Shown here piece after piece: positions 41,051 to 52,286 of a stretch of 64,000 nt of DNA; position 1 is the first letter of the stretch, and every line of letters begins with the position of its first letter. The stretch covers positions 148,861,603 to 148,925,602 of the forward strand of contig CM023454.1 in NCBI GenBank assembly GCA_013339765.2. Direction: 5' to 3'. The DNA is from Haemaphysalis longicornis (taxonomy: Eukaryota > Arthropoda > Arachnida > Ixodida > Ixodidae). Made by a program: the position numbers and the translations under genes. Below the pieces are notes generated by a model. It searched no databases, had not been told where the DNA came from, and saw only the letters and a program-made list of their open reading frames with translations.

Positions 41051-41708
41051 AGAGAACTTTGATCATTATCTAACAGAATGCCCACCCTTAATAAATGAAA
41101 AGAAACGACTCGTTAAAAAACTAGGAGAACACTTAGAGAACAGAAAACCGGAAATAATTAAGAAAGAGGAAACAAGACTAATTTTAGAAGAGATGGTTTA
41201 AAAATTAACGAATTCATTCTACAAGCTTAAGAATAGACCAAACATAACAGAACACCAACACGATCAATCGTGACAATATAAAAGATGGGATATGATACGG
41301 GGATGGAGCAGAAACGCGATGTTGGTGAGGCTTCCTCCGCCCACATCTCCAGTCATTCCCTTCTTACACCATAACAACACAAGGGAACCAAGCAGAAGAC
41401 CAACAACACATAATCACAAACCATCAGGCGTAGCAGATCTATATACCCGGTCAAGTCAGGTCACGAACAAATCATGAAGAACAAGATCAACAAAACAATA
41501 TCAAAGAATCAAGAATCAAGTAAAGTTCAAGAACAAACAAGACAAGACGTCTACCAAGGATCCAAGGTCGACAGTGAAGATCAATTTTTAGAACGAAGTG
41601 TTGTTAAGGTTTACTGTTTGTTATTTTTCTTTTAATACTTGCAGAGTTTTCCGATTTTTCGTTTCAAACAAGGAAATTTTCCTTTCATGTTCAAAAAAAA
41701 AAAAAAAA
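41051..41708 (+). pseudogene. C-terminus and 3' UTR of the I/R1-like LINE with poly(A)
   Basis: The frame continues with NFDHYLTECPPLINEKKR and ends at LILEEMV-stop near 41200. The H and C complete the C-terminal zinc motif begun before the insert. The 3' UTR runs 490 bp to an A16 stretch (41693-41708). Beyond that, 41709-41980 is C/T-rich with no gene. Confidence 0.7.
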
Positions 41709-41984
41709 CCCTGATAGTGCTCCCGTCCCCGGGCGGTGGTCGCTGATCTATCTTCTCTTCCCCATTACCCCTTCCTTTTCCTGCCCCAACCACCTTCGTA
41801 CCACTACCTCAACCCACATTTCTACCCCTTCCCCTTCCCTTTCTCTCCCTGCGATACATATGTGGTGCAGGCTGGGAACCTCTTTCCCTCTCACAGTCAC
41901 CTCACCTCACCCAATGTTTTGAAAGATTTAACTATTTCAACGGTTTGTGACTTATAGCATAGTTGAATGTGTGAATGTATTGGT

Positions 41985-44100
41985 TTATTTTTCGGGCGGA
42001 AAATTACAGCTTTTGACTTTGACTACAGCTTTTGACTTCAAGCATGTTAGCGTCTGACCAGGCTGCTAGTTTTTCCATTATTGTGTTCGCACGGGAAAAT
42101 AAATCTGTGGATTCACCCGACAAAAAAATACTGGTATCATCCGCGTACATTACAAAACGTGCGCTGGGTTCAAGGTTTACTATGTCATTATATACAGGTT
42201 AAATAATAATGGCCCTATAATACTTCCCTGAGGAACAGCACAAACGGTAGGCCTTGTAGTAGAATTGAAGTTATTCATTTGGACGTACTGCTTTCTACAT
42301 GATAAATAGGACTACATCAACATTAAAGCTTGGCCCCTTATGCCATATTGTTCTAACTTATAAAACAAAATTTCACGGTGTATACGGTCGAACGCTTTAC
42401 TAAAACCGATAAAAATTCCGATTACGATATTTATCTGTTCGAAATTGTTTAGTATGTATTCTTTTTGGTTGATGAGGGCCAGCTCTGTGGACCTACCCTT
42501 CCTAAACCCGTATTGACAATCAGTAATCACACTGTGGGAGTTCAGAAATGCGTCGGATCTCCTAAGTATAATATTTTCAAAAATTTTTGAAAATACTGGT
42601 AGAATGCTAATGGGTCTATAATTCCCGAAATAATTTTTATCTCCTTTTGTATGAAGAACCGTTACTTTTGCTAGTTGCATACTCGAAGGAAAGGTGGCGG
42701 TCTCTATACATAGATTGAATATATAAGTAAGTGGAATCACAATTGTGTCAATCACGTGCTTAACAGGCCGGACTTGAATATTGTGGGCATCTCGACAGCA
42801 ACTAGTATTAACGTCTGATAGTACTGATATGATTTCGGTTTCGGAAACAGGAGTTAGAAATATAGTGTCAGAGCAACTTTGTAAAGAACAGTTAAACTGG
42901 TTGGTGACAGGGGTAGTTTCAGGAGTGAAGTAGATATTGAAGGCATCAGCGAGCTTACAACCAGTGTATTCAACCCTATCACATATAAGTTTATCAGTAA
43001 GTACGTTGTGAGTGGATTTCGCATCTAACGAACGGATCTTCCTCCACAGCTGATTAGGTAGGTGGAGTGATTCAAATTGTTTTTTCATAAGAACGATTTC
43101 TTGCATTGCGTATGTCGTTAGTTAATTTGTTTCTTTGTTTTTTTCTGAATTCTTTTAGTCTTTTAGGGTTTTGGCATCTCTCGATTTAATGAATGATTGA
43201 TATAACCTGTTTTTTTTCCTTGATGCGGCTATATAAATCAGGTGAAATCCATGGTCTCCGTACTTTGTTGGAGATTTTTTTGTGCTCATTGGGAAAGTGC
43301 TTGCTTTATATCTTGATAAAAATTGACATAAATATTTCATAAGATTTGTTTGTGTCGGATTCATTGTACACGTCATTCCAGTCCACTGAGCAAAGTTCCG
43401 CACGAAAGTCCTCGAGGCGTTCTTATGTAACACAGTGAGTTGTGTATGCATTACGTTGTTTACTCTTAGGGATAATTTTGTTTAATAAGAGATAAATACC
43501 CATGAAGTCACTGAGATCGCAGCATGTGACACCAGACCTTGCAAGGGAGGGGTCAATGTTTGTAATAAATAAATCAATGAGTGTTTCCGTTTCAAAGTTA
43601 TACGTGTGGGATCCTTAGATGTGAATGTGGAAATCATAACATTTCAATAGCACATAAAATTAGTACTGACCGGGGTACTACGTAACACATCTATATTGAA
43701 ATCACTACTTATGATGGCTTCATATTTGTGCTGAGTAATGAAGCTCAAATAGGATTCCATACACCGCAAGAAAGAAGTATTACCCCTGGGGGGTCTATAG
43801 AACACTGACATCACTGTGTTGTTGGTTACTACCGATACAACTTCAACATTGGGATCGATATAACAAAACTGGTCTATCATTTCCCTTTAAACTTATTGCT
43901 AAGCAGATGACATACACCGCCACCACGACATGCACTTAGATTAACTGTAAAAGTAGAAAACGAGGGTAGCTGAAAATCAACATCAGAATCTAACGACGTT
44001 TCAGATATCATTACTGCATCAAACGAAAATCCGAAGCTATCTAAGAGTATACTTAAATCATCAACAAGGCAACAAGGAGTCCAGCTTTTTACTCAATTCC
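41985..44100 (-). mobile_element. LINE with AP endonuclease and RT (minus strand)
   Basis: Right to left: endonuclease pieces at 43920-44090 (FDAVMISETSLDSDVDFQL, with the catalytic Glu) and 43644-43880 (VMSVFYRPPRGNTS, AIISSDFNIDVL); a linker; RT at 42312-43106 (FGNYRPISILPVFSKIFE, CQYGFRKGRSTELAL, GFSKAFDRIHREIL); then, in another frame to about 42030, VPQGSIIGPLLFNLY and FVMYADDTSIFL. It is truncated at about 41990. No RNase H. The clade is undetermined among CR1, L2 and RTE-like types. Confidence 0.75.
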
Positions 44101-44787
44101 GCAAATGTCGCGGCTACATTGAAGGTATCTTTGGCCTCGGACATCGAGCCTGAGCGGGAAGACGCCACTTTACATGTATGGCACGTATATGCTTTGCGAG
44201 CGCTGCGAAAAGAGCAACGGAGTTGAGTCTCCGTCGCGGCTGCGTGACACTCGGGTCACGAGTCGTTATCCCGCACGCACTACACGAGCAAGTCATGGCG
44301 CTCATTCATGCTGAGGTGCGCTCGCAGCTGGGTGTAGGAACAAATGGTCAGACTCACTTCTCAAGCATTAACAAAATTTTGTATTCTTGCGAGTATTGCA
44401 CGTCAGCCATGTTAATTTAAACAGTTGTGTTGCTCCACTTCATAAGAAAACTGCATTCACGAAGAAAATAACGGTAGCCCGTTATTGTATTCACTTTAAA
44501 CACCGGCCGAGGGCGGCCCAGTACACGCAGATTTTTGATTGAAAGGTTCACCACTGGTTTGCCTGGCACTCGGAATAACAAAAAAGTACGAACAAAGCAA
44601 GCACGGGGGATCGTACACGTGCGACAAAAAAAGGTTTGTATACAGCACTGAGCTCAAGCAAATTCAGCATTAGCAAATATATACTGTGTACGAACAGACG
44701 CAAAATACAGTGTGCACAGATACAAGCATAAATATAAATACATTGCCCCCTCCTTCCCTCATGCAAGCGCTAAGCCGTAGTAGTGGT

Positions 44788-44910
44788 GGGACCATTTCTT
44801 CCTACTTTGAGGTTGGGACCATTTGTTCTGGGACCATTAGTTCCGGGACCATAAGTTCCGGTGGCCATTTGTTCCGGGACCATTTGTTCCGGGACCATTT
44901 ATTCCGCGAC
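44788..44910. repeat. Minisatellite, unit GGGACCATTTGTTCC (15-17 bp, about 7 copies)
   Basis: Variants end CAT-T/A-GTTCC or TTCTTCC, and there is a GTGGCCATTTGTTCC member. It lies within the sequence that splits the Gypsy integrase remnant. Confidence 0.9.
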
Positions 44911-45126
44911 CGCCCGCAGCTACATGTGGTGGCCAGGAAGAGACTACGACATCGAAACAGCTGCGCAAACGTGTCAACCTTACCAACAAGCTCCGCCGAG
45001 AGCCCCCATTCCTGATTGGGAGAAGCCAACAACTCCATGGCACACCCTGCACGTTGACTTTGCAGGCCCAATCCAAGGAATAACATTTCTAGTTGTGGTG
45101 GATGCCTACACGAAATGGCTGGAAGT

Positions 45127-45127
<1 letters not shown>

Positions 45128-45165
<38 letters not shown>

Positions 45166-45340
45166 TACAGGTACCTACATCGCCCTCATGGGCATTATTG
45201 TAGGGGGGGGAACAAGCAAAGGAATACAGTACAGTCAATATAACAAAAAAGGTAAAAGGCTGTATGCGGGTAAAAGGCTGTATGGTTGAAACAACAAAGT
45301 GTTGACTTACACTGTCATAAATAAGGCATCACAGTTATAC
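45128..45340 (-). mobile_element. LINE 3' end only (about 210 bp), reverse
   Basis: It begins with (TTTA)n and TACAGGTACC, the complement of a LINE 3' UTR and tail like those at 2.4 and 38.2 kb. It interrupts the Gypsy integrase between WLEV and the next coding block. Short internal repeat GTAAAAGGCTGTATG occurs twice at about 45252. Confidence 0.65.
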
Positions 45341-45490
45341 AAATGAGTAGGCCAACATCTGCGGCAGTCATCGACGCCCTGCGTGCGTTGTTTGCAACGT
45401 TCGGACTACCTCAAAAGATAGTATCGGACAATACCACGACATTTGTGTCAGCAGAAATCAGGCGGTTCTACAAAGACAACGGCATCACAA

Positions 45491-46546
45491 GCCCCGTGTA
45501 CATGGACACGACGGGGGCGGGTTGAGTTGAGTCGCCGTTCAAAGAATCGAGGTGAGGGGAGCGGCGGGGTTCCCGGAAAAGGGGCTACCGTATTAGAGAG
45601 TTATAGCAGATCGGAAAAACGGTTCCGGTACGGTAACGTCTACCGTCTGGACGCCACCGCGCATGCGCAGAACCCTACCGTACACCGGAGCGACTTGGCC
45701 GCGCGGTACCGAGACATACCGTGTCCGTCGTTCGGAAGCGGCCGGCCGCTTTGGAAGAGTTTAGGATACGTACGATTGGCTCACGCCGAGTCGAACGGGT
45801 TGTAAATATGAGATCGTTTAAGAAAAATGAGGTTGCAACAAGTGAAATCCACGCGATTCTGACAGCTCAAGCAGCAAGCGAAACACGGTCCCGGCCCAAC
45901 TGCCGTGGCTTGTGTCGTCGAACGACGCATGTCCGATAGCTTCTTTTAGGTTAAATAAAGGCGATACGGCTACTTCACTAGTATTAACAGCAACATGGGG
46001 CGAGTGAGGAACAGCAAATCGGCGAGTGAGGAACAGGCGGTATCAGTGCGAGGGACTCAAATACAACGAATAACTAGAAACAGCCAGCCGTATGTACTGA
46101 GCTTGACCTACTGGCGCCATCTATTGAAATGGCGTAGAGTTAAAATGCCGCTCCATGTTCACGCAGACGCAGTTCGAATCTCCGTAGGGGCGTTGGATGT
46201 TTTTTTTTTTCTAATACTGTCTTTAGCGCTTTTGAGAACTGAAAACTAATATTTCAGCACAGGAAGCGCCACAGACTCACGAAAAATTGCCAAACGACGT
46301 ACAACACAAGTCGCTCCCAGTCACGGTAGCATGGCGGGTCCCCAGCATGGCCGCTAGTTACGGTCTGCTATAACTCTAAAAACGAGCCTTCCCGGTACGG
46401 TGCCGTAGCGGCTACCGTGTACCGTACCGGAACCGTTTTTCCGATCTGCTATAACTCTCTATTTTCACGATTCTAACGCGCACCCTCTTTTGCTAAAATG
46501 TAGCTTAAAGTGCGCGCGTTAAAATCGGGCTCAAAACCGAAATAGG
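45491..46546. mobile_element. Copy 2 of the GCCCCGTGTACATGG TIR transposon (truncated, itself interrupted)
   Basis: 45491-45593 is the reverse of the right end of the element at 10169-11057 (GCCCCGTGTACATGGACACG, then AAGAATCGAGGTGAGG and AAAAGGGGCTACCGTAT). It resumes at 46462-46546 (TTCACGATTCTAACGCGCAC ... AATCGGGCTCAAAACCGAAAT). The other terminus is missing. It was inserted in the Gypsy integrase remnant. Confidence 0.85.
45594..46461. mobile_element. TIR transposon with 42-bp perfect ends, nested
   Basis: It starts TAGAGAGTTATAGCAGATCG (45594) and ends with the exact complement, over 42 bases. The intact family member at 10.9 kb provides the empty site (GGGGCTACCGTATTTCACG), proving insertion. 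The target duplication is short and ambiguous (ATT). A partial internal copy of the end (GAGTTATAGCAGACCGTAACT complement) lies near 46360. No transposase frame, so non-autonomous. Confidence 0.85.
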
Positions 46547-46984
46547 GGGGTGTGCACTTTTCAACCTAATCCCATCTCCCCCGTTTCAGTCCAACCCTGC
46601 AATCCACTCGTGCTCTTTCCCCCCCCCTTTAACCTCTACGCTTTCGAAACGACTGTGCACGCTGCCCCCTTTCCTCTTCTCCCGTGCACGCGGGCGGAGA
46701 GAACAGGGAAGGAGATAGACGGGGGGCCCTTGCCCGCATCCGACTAAAACCTGACCACAACCGCCGCCAAATCGGCCTAAACGCACCCAACTATGCTGGC
46801 AACGCTGTCTTTTTGGCCTCAAAATCTCTCCAACTTTGGTGTGAAAAATCGAGGGGCTTTGGCCATGCTGACAACGCTGACGACGTTGTTTTGTGCATTT
46901 CTTGTTTCTTGTTCGTCTGTCCGTGCTTTTGCGGCACCGTTTCAACAGAACGGACGGACGGCTTGTACGCTGTTGTGGTTTGAA

Positions 46985-47150
46985 ATGGCAGCTGTTATTC
47001 CAGCTGACGTTCCTAGGGTGCTACCGAGCCTCACGTCAGTCTGCGCCTCAACTTCAAACATTCAGCTTCGACGACACAAAGGCGGAGGAGACTTAGCGAG
47101 CTCGATTTTGTGGCCGTCTACGTCGGTGGTAGCGACAAGCTCGTCAGGAG
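46985..47150 (+). CDS. Candidate small gene, exon 1
   Basis: The ATG at 46985 opens 55 codons plus one base up to a perfect donor, AGGAG/GTAAGTG (47151). The peptide starts MAAVIPADVPRVLPSL and continues with a basic patch (QLRRHKGGG) and a serine/threonine-rich end. The upstream 46745-46980 has CpG content and no repeat that I recognise. Exon 2 is proposed at 47546, with matching phase; the product would be 79 residues. The function is unknown. This rests on signals only; it could also be the first exon of a longer gene. Confidence 0.35.
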
Positions 47151-47545
47151 GTAAGTGTTTAGTCATCTGATATTGCGCTTTTTATACCCCGAAGAAAACA
47201 CACAAGGTGTTGCTGGCTTAAGGGCTCGTGGTAGAAGTGTAGGCTCATTTTAAAGTGGGTAAGCTACGTGCCATATTTCTTGCGAACGCGCACCCGCAAG
47301 CATAGCGTCGTGATTTTTTTTTTTTCTTACGGGCTCATATGCGTAACTGAGCTCGAATCTGCTAGCTATGGTGTCACTATGCTTACTACTGGTGACAGTT
47401 ATTACACCGAGGTGAACGTTCACAGCCTCAGTAAGCAGAACAGGGGTTCTGGGTTGCATGCACAAATGCAAAGCGGGCACAGTTTCGGAGGTATTTATTT
47501 CGGTATCTTATGTCATCGAAACGTCGCTCACTGCTTCCATTACAG

Positions 47546-47619
47546 GGGCTGGTCGAAAATTTCCACTACAGCCGGTGCACGTGTACGAGTGGCCGACGGG
47601 TGACCTGCGCTGTTTCTAA
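47546..47619 (+). CDS. Candidate small gene, exon 2 (terminal)
   Basis: The acceptor CACTGCTTCCATTACAG precedes 47546. Joined to the phase-1 end of exon 1 it reads AGRKFPLQPVHVYEWPTGDL and stops at 47617-47619. The phase fits, and the peptide (aromatic, proline) looks protein-like. No AATAAA was found within the next 200 bp, so a further exon or an alternative splice is possible. Confidence 0.3.
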
Positions 47620-47789
47620 AGAGAGACAGACCTACCTCAAGAGACTGCTTGTCGATGCCTTGGGCTAAGGGCGTCACTGTTCTCGTTGCGGGTGTAAGTA
47701 TTTCGCAAAATCTGCGCTTCGCAGTCTGTCTTTCGTAGGGACAGTGCAGTGAAAGTATATTCCTGTTGAGAAGCTGGATTATATAAGCG

Positions 47790-47826
47790 TGCGTGCGTGT
47801 GCGCGTGTGTGTGTGTGTGTGTGTGT
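47790..47826. repeat. (TG)n/(CG)TG microsatellite
   Basis: GCGTGCGTGTGCGCG, then an uninterrupted TG run of about 11 units. 47830-48640 has no recognisable gene. Confidence 0.9.
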
Positions 47827-48644
47827 AAAAATACAATTTGCACCTGTCACCACAATTTCTGTTGTAATTTTTTAGGAAACATAATTGAGAATTCCTAGCG
47901 CTCGCGTGCAGGAGTTAGAAGATGGAATGGATTCCACAGGATACATGCCGCGACTTATTCTGTTCAGGGGAAAGTGAAATGGAGACACTCGATGCTAACA
48001 ATGAACAAATACTGCGTACCATGTGGTGCACCCACCTAATGCACTCACATTTGGTGCCCAAACATTGGTGTTGAGTGCATTCAAAGCTGCTGTTTCTTTT
48101 TTTTTTATCGCTAAGACTGCACTACAGAGGTTGCTGTACATGGTCGTTTTAGAAGTCAGTTATTTATTGCAATTTACAAATGAAATTGCGTTTCGGCCAA
48201 AAATTTCCTCAAGCAATGCAAGTGGGGTTTTAAGATTAAAGGAGGCGCAGGTAAAAAATCGAAGAATAGGTAGCCATCGCTACTTTTTTGCTGACACGGG
48301 GCACTCCTTGACCGGCCCCACATCGCCAGACGAGAATTTTTCTCACATTGCTCATGCCGTAGTCATCATCCTGAGTCTATTTGTGTACACTCCAGAACAG
48401 AGGCCTGTCTGCTCCATTTCCGATTTCTCCTATCCTGCTTTATCCAAATCCATCTGTTGCCCATAGGTTTTCCTCTCACACTCATCCACCGAGTGTTCCG
48501 TTTTATTCAGGCCTCGCATTCCTTGATTGCAACTTTATAGGTGTGTGCAAGTTTTTATGTAACAAAAGGTGCTTTTAAACGAGTAGTGATGCCAAATTCC
48601 TTGATGAAAAATTAATCATAATGTTTGACTTCGATCTCTACGTA

Positions 48645-49200
48645 CAGTGCTCAGCAATTGAAACGCGATACTCTGAGCGCGTGGCTGCCGGTGCTTGTTG
48701 CGCCACAGGTGAGCGCTTGTGAAAGCGAGCTGATGCATTGTGGTATACGATGAGGGTGAGAGCGTTCGTGACGCATGCTTAGTGCATCCGGGAGACAGCC
48801 CTTCAGTGTGTGGTTCTTGGCGGCGCCATAGGGGTGCTACATGCCATGGCTTCAAAACGCTGTGCCTGCGTGCTGCGCCGCGCCGTGCGAAGCTGGGCGA
48901 GCGGGCACCGCGCGCATTATGAAGAATTTGAATGCACATTTATCGCGATGTGTTATCGTGGCCCGGCGCAGCACGCAGCCGCAGCGTTTTGAAGCCATGG
49001 CATGTAGCACCCCTATGGCGCCGTCAAGAACCACAGCACTGAAGGGCTGTCTCCCAGATGCACTAAGCATGCGTCACAAATGCTCTCACCCTCACCGTAT
49101 ACCACAATGCGTCAGCTCGCTTTCACAAGCGCTCACCTGTAACGCAACAAGCACCGGCAGCCACGCGCTCCGAGTATCGCGTTTCAATCGCCGAGCGCTG
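48645..49200. mobile_element. Tc1/mariner-type foldback MITE (556 bp, TA target)
   Basis: The ends CAGTGCTCAGCAATTGAAAC (48645) and its near-complement (to 49200) are flanked by TA on both sides (48643-48644, 49201-49202). The arms match over about 230 bp each (left to about 48875, right from about 48970), with a loop of about 100 bp. The TA target plus CAGTG ends are typical of Tc1/mariner. No transposase. Confidence 0.85.
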
Positions 49201-49594
49201 TACACGGTCACTGGCCAATTTTTTTGGAATGTCCAATAATTCGAAAGCATCAGTGGCACTGCCATCTACCTGGCTGTGCCAGTGTATAACGACGTCTGAA
49301 ATTTCATACGGTGAAGTTATTCGCCATCTGATTTTTCTGTCTTCTTGTTTGCCGCGACGAGAGGTCCAAAATGGCCGTAATCGCAGCAGCCCCAATTCTG
49401 TTCTCTTTATCCCACAGCCTTTAACTGCAATTTTCACGTTCCCTTCCTTCACATGAAGCATTACAAGTTTCTCCGTTGTGGGTTACTACCAGTGAGATTG
49501 CGTTATCCGCGCACATTTGTTTTTTCAATTGCTTTCACATTCTCTTTTTTTTATGCTAAGTAACTTCAAATTAACCAATATATTGGTTGCAGCC

Positions 49595-49626
49595 AACTCT
49601 TGCAGCCAACATTGGCTGCAAGAGTT
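49595..49626. repeat. Perfect hairpin: 15-bp arms, 2-nt spacer CA
   Basis: AACTCTTGCAGCCAA, CA, then its exact complement. The same architecture (CA spacer) is seen at 31352-31389. Flanking 49203-49820 holds no gene. Confidence 0.9.
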
Positions 49627-49819
49627 CCACTTTTGTGCAAGGCTTTTGTGGTACGCTTTCTTGCATGGCTTTGGTGTCGTGCTAAAAAACCTACCCCAAG
49701 GAACAAGCCATGCAGTGAGGCTTGTAAGTTTGCATGTTGTGCGGCAGAGCCAACTTTTATTTCTGTATTAATAAGCTTAAAATCAGACCTTGAAGTGAAC
49801 CAGAGAACAGTAGGCCATT

Positions 49820-50590
49820 TGCCCTTAGGAGCGCATGGAAAAACAAGTAACGAAGCAGTGCACAGAGGAATGGCCTGAGCGGCATTTCCAGTTCGAGAAG
49901 CTCAGAGTAAAATATGTTTTGAGAGGAGGCTGAGAGCAATGGATCGACGTAGGTGGACAGCTAAGGTTTTCAGGTACATATACATGAAAAGCGTGGACAC
50001 GCAGTGGTTAAGGAGGACTAGATGAAATGCAGAAACAACAGTGGAGAAGCTAAGACAGCCAAAGCAACCAAAAGGAGGCAAGGCAGATAGAAATGAATAA
50101 ATGGAGAGAAGAAATGGAAGCTAAAACGTCGTTAGAAATGTACAGGGCTGAGAAATTGGACAATAGAAAGGAAAATTTCTACGATAATTCTAAGGGAAGC
50201 ATTTTGCTTCTCGAGGCTAGGACAGATTGCTTGTGAACTAAGAGCTTTGTGGGAAGTTTATACAAAAGTGATGGGGTATGCGCGGTCTGCGGAAAAGAAA
50301 CAAACTATGCGGCACATAGTGTTTGAATGCGAGGGTATCCATCCAAACCTAGAGGGAAATGTTTGGCTTCCAGAAGCCGCAGGGTTTCAGGGTAGCACAG
50401 AGGAAGTCAACTTCAGGGCTGTCGAGGCGACAAAGAGAAGATATTCTAATAGAATGCTGGTGGATGAAAAGCAGACGGGAATATTGCCTAGGACAGCTAC
50501 CACGTGTAACAGAAAGAATAAGTATTCTGTGCCTAATAAGTTTTTTTTGTGCCTGCCCTAAGAGCAGAGCTAGTATTAAATGCGTGTAAA
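49820..50590 (+). mobile_element. Decayed LINE C-terminus (C-C-H-C zinc motif)
   Basis: Frames around 50260-50400 contain VCAVCGKE (one frame) and TMRHIVFECEGIHPNLEG (another), the C-x2-C ... H-x4-C motif at the C-terminus of RNase-H-type LINEs, followed by the helical tail VEATKRRYSNRMLVDEK. Upstream (49930-50230) is purine-rich linker. Several frameshifts are present; RT and RNase H are not recognisable. Confidence 0.5.
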
Positions 50591-50745
50591 ACACAGGTAT
50601 ATTAGTTGGTTTTTTTTTTTGGTAAGATGACATGTCATCACCCCGCTACAAAAGGGATACCACTATCAGTTATCATCATCATTATTAATGAGGTGCAAGC
50701 CTTATCTGCTCCATGAGGCGAAATATTTAGTGTTATAAGCAGTGA

Positions 50746-51083
50746 ATGGCCCTGATATTTATCAGGTACGCGTGGAGCATGGCTTATGAACAAAAGTGTG
50801 CTAAAAGGAGAAATAACATAAAAAACGAAAGCAAGTCCTTGGTGGCTCTTACAAGACTGCGTGGCTCAATAACCTCCCATCTGGAGCCATCAGATTGCCT
50901 GGTATTTGTCGGAGCTGTTGGGGGACTACATAATTGTGCCTCAATAGCACGCCAGGCGAACCTATCAGTTTACATGATGTTTCTCAAAGGTATTGGAGTT
51001 ACTAGCACCGTGTCTTGGTATGGAATGTGCTTGACGTCGGGTGTACTGCTAGATTCTGCACCAGCTAACTTTGGTTCGACCAG
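50746..51083 (+). other. Open stretch with exon-like features, doubtful
   Basis: An open frame of 113 codons includes the balanced peptide LVALTRLRGSITSHLEPSD and GVTSTVSWYGMCLTSG. It is preceded by TTTATCAG and ends at ACCAG/GCAAGT, a possible GC-type donor. No family was recognised. 51090-51780 is AT-rich with nothing else. Confidence 0.2.
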
Positions 51084-51784
51084 GCAAGTACAATGACAAG
51101 ACCAAAGTGCAGGAAGCATATAATGCCAGCTGAAGCCACAATGCTTGTTATTTCAAAACCACATAAGCAGACTAAGTGCCCCAAGGAATTTTTGTAAATT
51201 ATAAATGCTTCAAACAGTAAACAATGTTGCAAATTGAATTAATAGCAAACACTAATCATGAAGAATTTTAATTTTCCCAACTTTAACATAACATATAAAT
51301 AGACATTTCATTTTGTCTTTAAAATATTTATTGCCTTGGTGGACTTGCTTATTTTACCCATTTTTTAAATGTAAAACTGATGCTTCACTTAATTATTCAA
51401 TTGCTTCGGTTAAAGTGAAGCAGGAAATTTGTAATGCAAGTTAAAGGTGTCATGGCCATACAACTTTTCATGTGAAACACATATAAACATTTTTTCTTGC
51501 ATGCTCATGCTCCCAGCGCTGCTGGAGCAGCAAAAAAAGTAAGGAAAGAACGGAAAAAACACTTTTCAAAAATGAACAAGGGCTGGAGTTAAACAGCTGT
51601 ATATCATGCTTTTGCTGACTGGGGTAAATTGAACAATGCCAACTGTTCAGCTACAAGGTTAGGATAGGTTAGGTATAAAAGAAATTTCATTGAAACACAG
51701 CTTTCTAAGGTAATCTGCTTGCCATTTCTTATTTAGAGGGCACCCCTTAAGTGCCCACTTCGCTTCTGTGGTTTCACGTCGCTG

Positions 51785-51940
51785 TCGGCTTCGGTGTAAC
51801 CGAATAAAGAGGGCACCAGAGATAAATGAGATAGAGCAAACAGGAAGGTGGAGGTTCACATCACTGTCGGCTTCGGTGTAACCGAATGAAGAAGAGGGCA
51901 CCAGAGATAAATGAGATAGAGCAAACAGGAAGGTGGAGGA
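51785..51940. repeat. Tandem duplication, about 80-bp unit
   Basis: TCGGCTTCGGTGTAACCGAAT and GAGGGCACCAGAGATAAATG ... AACAGGAAGGTGGAGG occur twice (51785 and 51868). The second unit has a GAA insertion. No coding role seen. Confidence 0.9.
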
Positions 51941-52286
51941 GGAAAGTATGGTGAAAGTGTGAGGGGGAGGGCAGTAAGCAGAGGCCGCGCGAGACATGCT
52001 CGGCGGCAGTGATGCACTGTGATAAAACACCAGAGTTGCGCCCGCTGTCGTGTGTTCACTGATGACGCGGTCACTTCTGAGACACAGCAGCTACGCGCCG
52101 TCACCGAGAAGACTGCAGTTTGCACTGCGCTCCGATTTTGCATTGGGGGTATCGTAATCTTGAGCAACCTTTTTTTTTCCCCTTTCTTTCTTTACTCTTT
52201 TTTTTTCCTTTTGAGAATTATTTCTAGCTCAGTGTTCAGAGAGATTCACAGTATACTAGTTACGTATTATCATGTTTGCGATTTCT

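Larger units (their letters stand above)
32700..41708 (+). mobile_element. I/R1-like LINE with RNase H, split by several insertions
   Basis: In order: ORF1 (32807-33590), AP endonuclease (34570-35210), RT (35444-40100, in pieces), RNase H (about 40240-40660), a terminal C-C-H-C region, and a 3' UTR ending in an A16 run at 41693-41708. RNase H downstream of RT plus a poly(A) tail points to the I/R1/LOA group. Insertions: a TIR element (33607-34168), a reverse LINE (35860-37690), a reverse CR1-like LINE end (38228-39335) and a 141-bp LTR-like insert (40906-41046). The 5' edge is approximate. Confidence 0.8.
44200..45490 (+). mobile_element. Gypsy pol remnant (integrase), interrupted three times
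   Basis: 44225-44315 reads LRRGCVTLGSRVVIPHAL, the RNase H-integrase linker. After about 600 bp of foreign sequence (with a minisatellite), 44925-45125 reads WWPGRDYDIETAAQTCQP, then LHVDFAGPIQGITFLVVVD with the first catalytic Asp. A reverse LINE end (45128-45340) follows. 45343-45490 reads FGLPQKIVSDNTTTF (second Asp). It is then cut by a DNA transposon at 45491, so the catalytic Glu is absent. Confidence 0.75.

Noticed and set aside
44820..45086. Repetitive peptides NKWSRNKWS on the minus strand
   Set aside because: They come from the 15-17-bp minisatellite.
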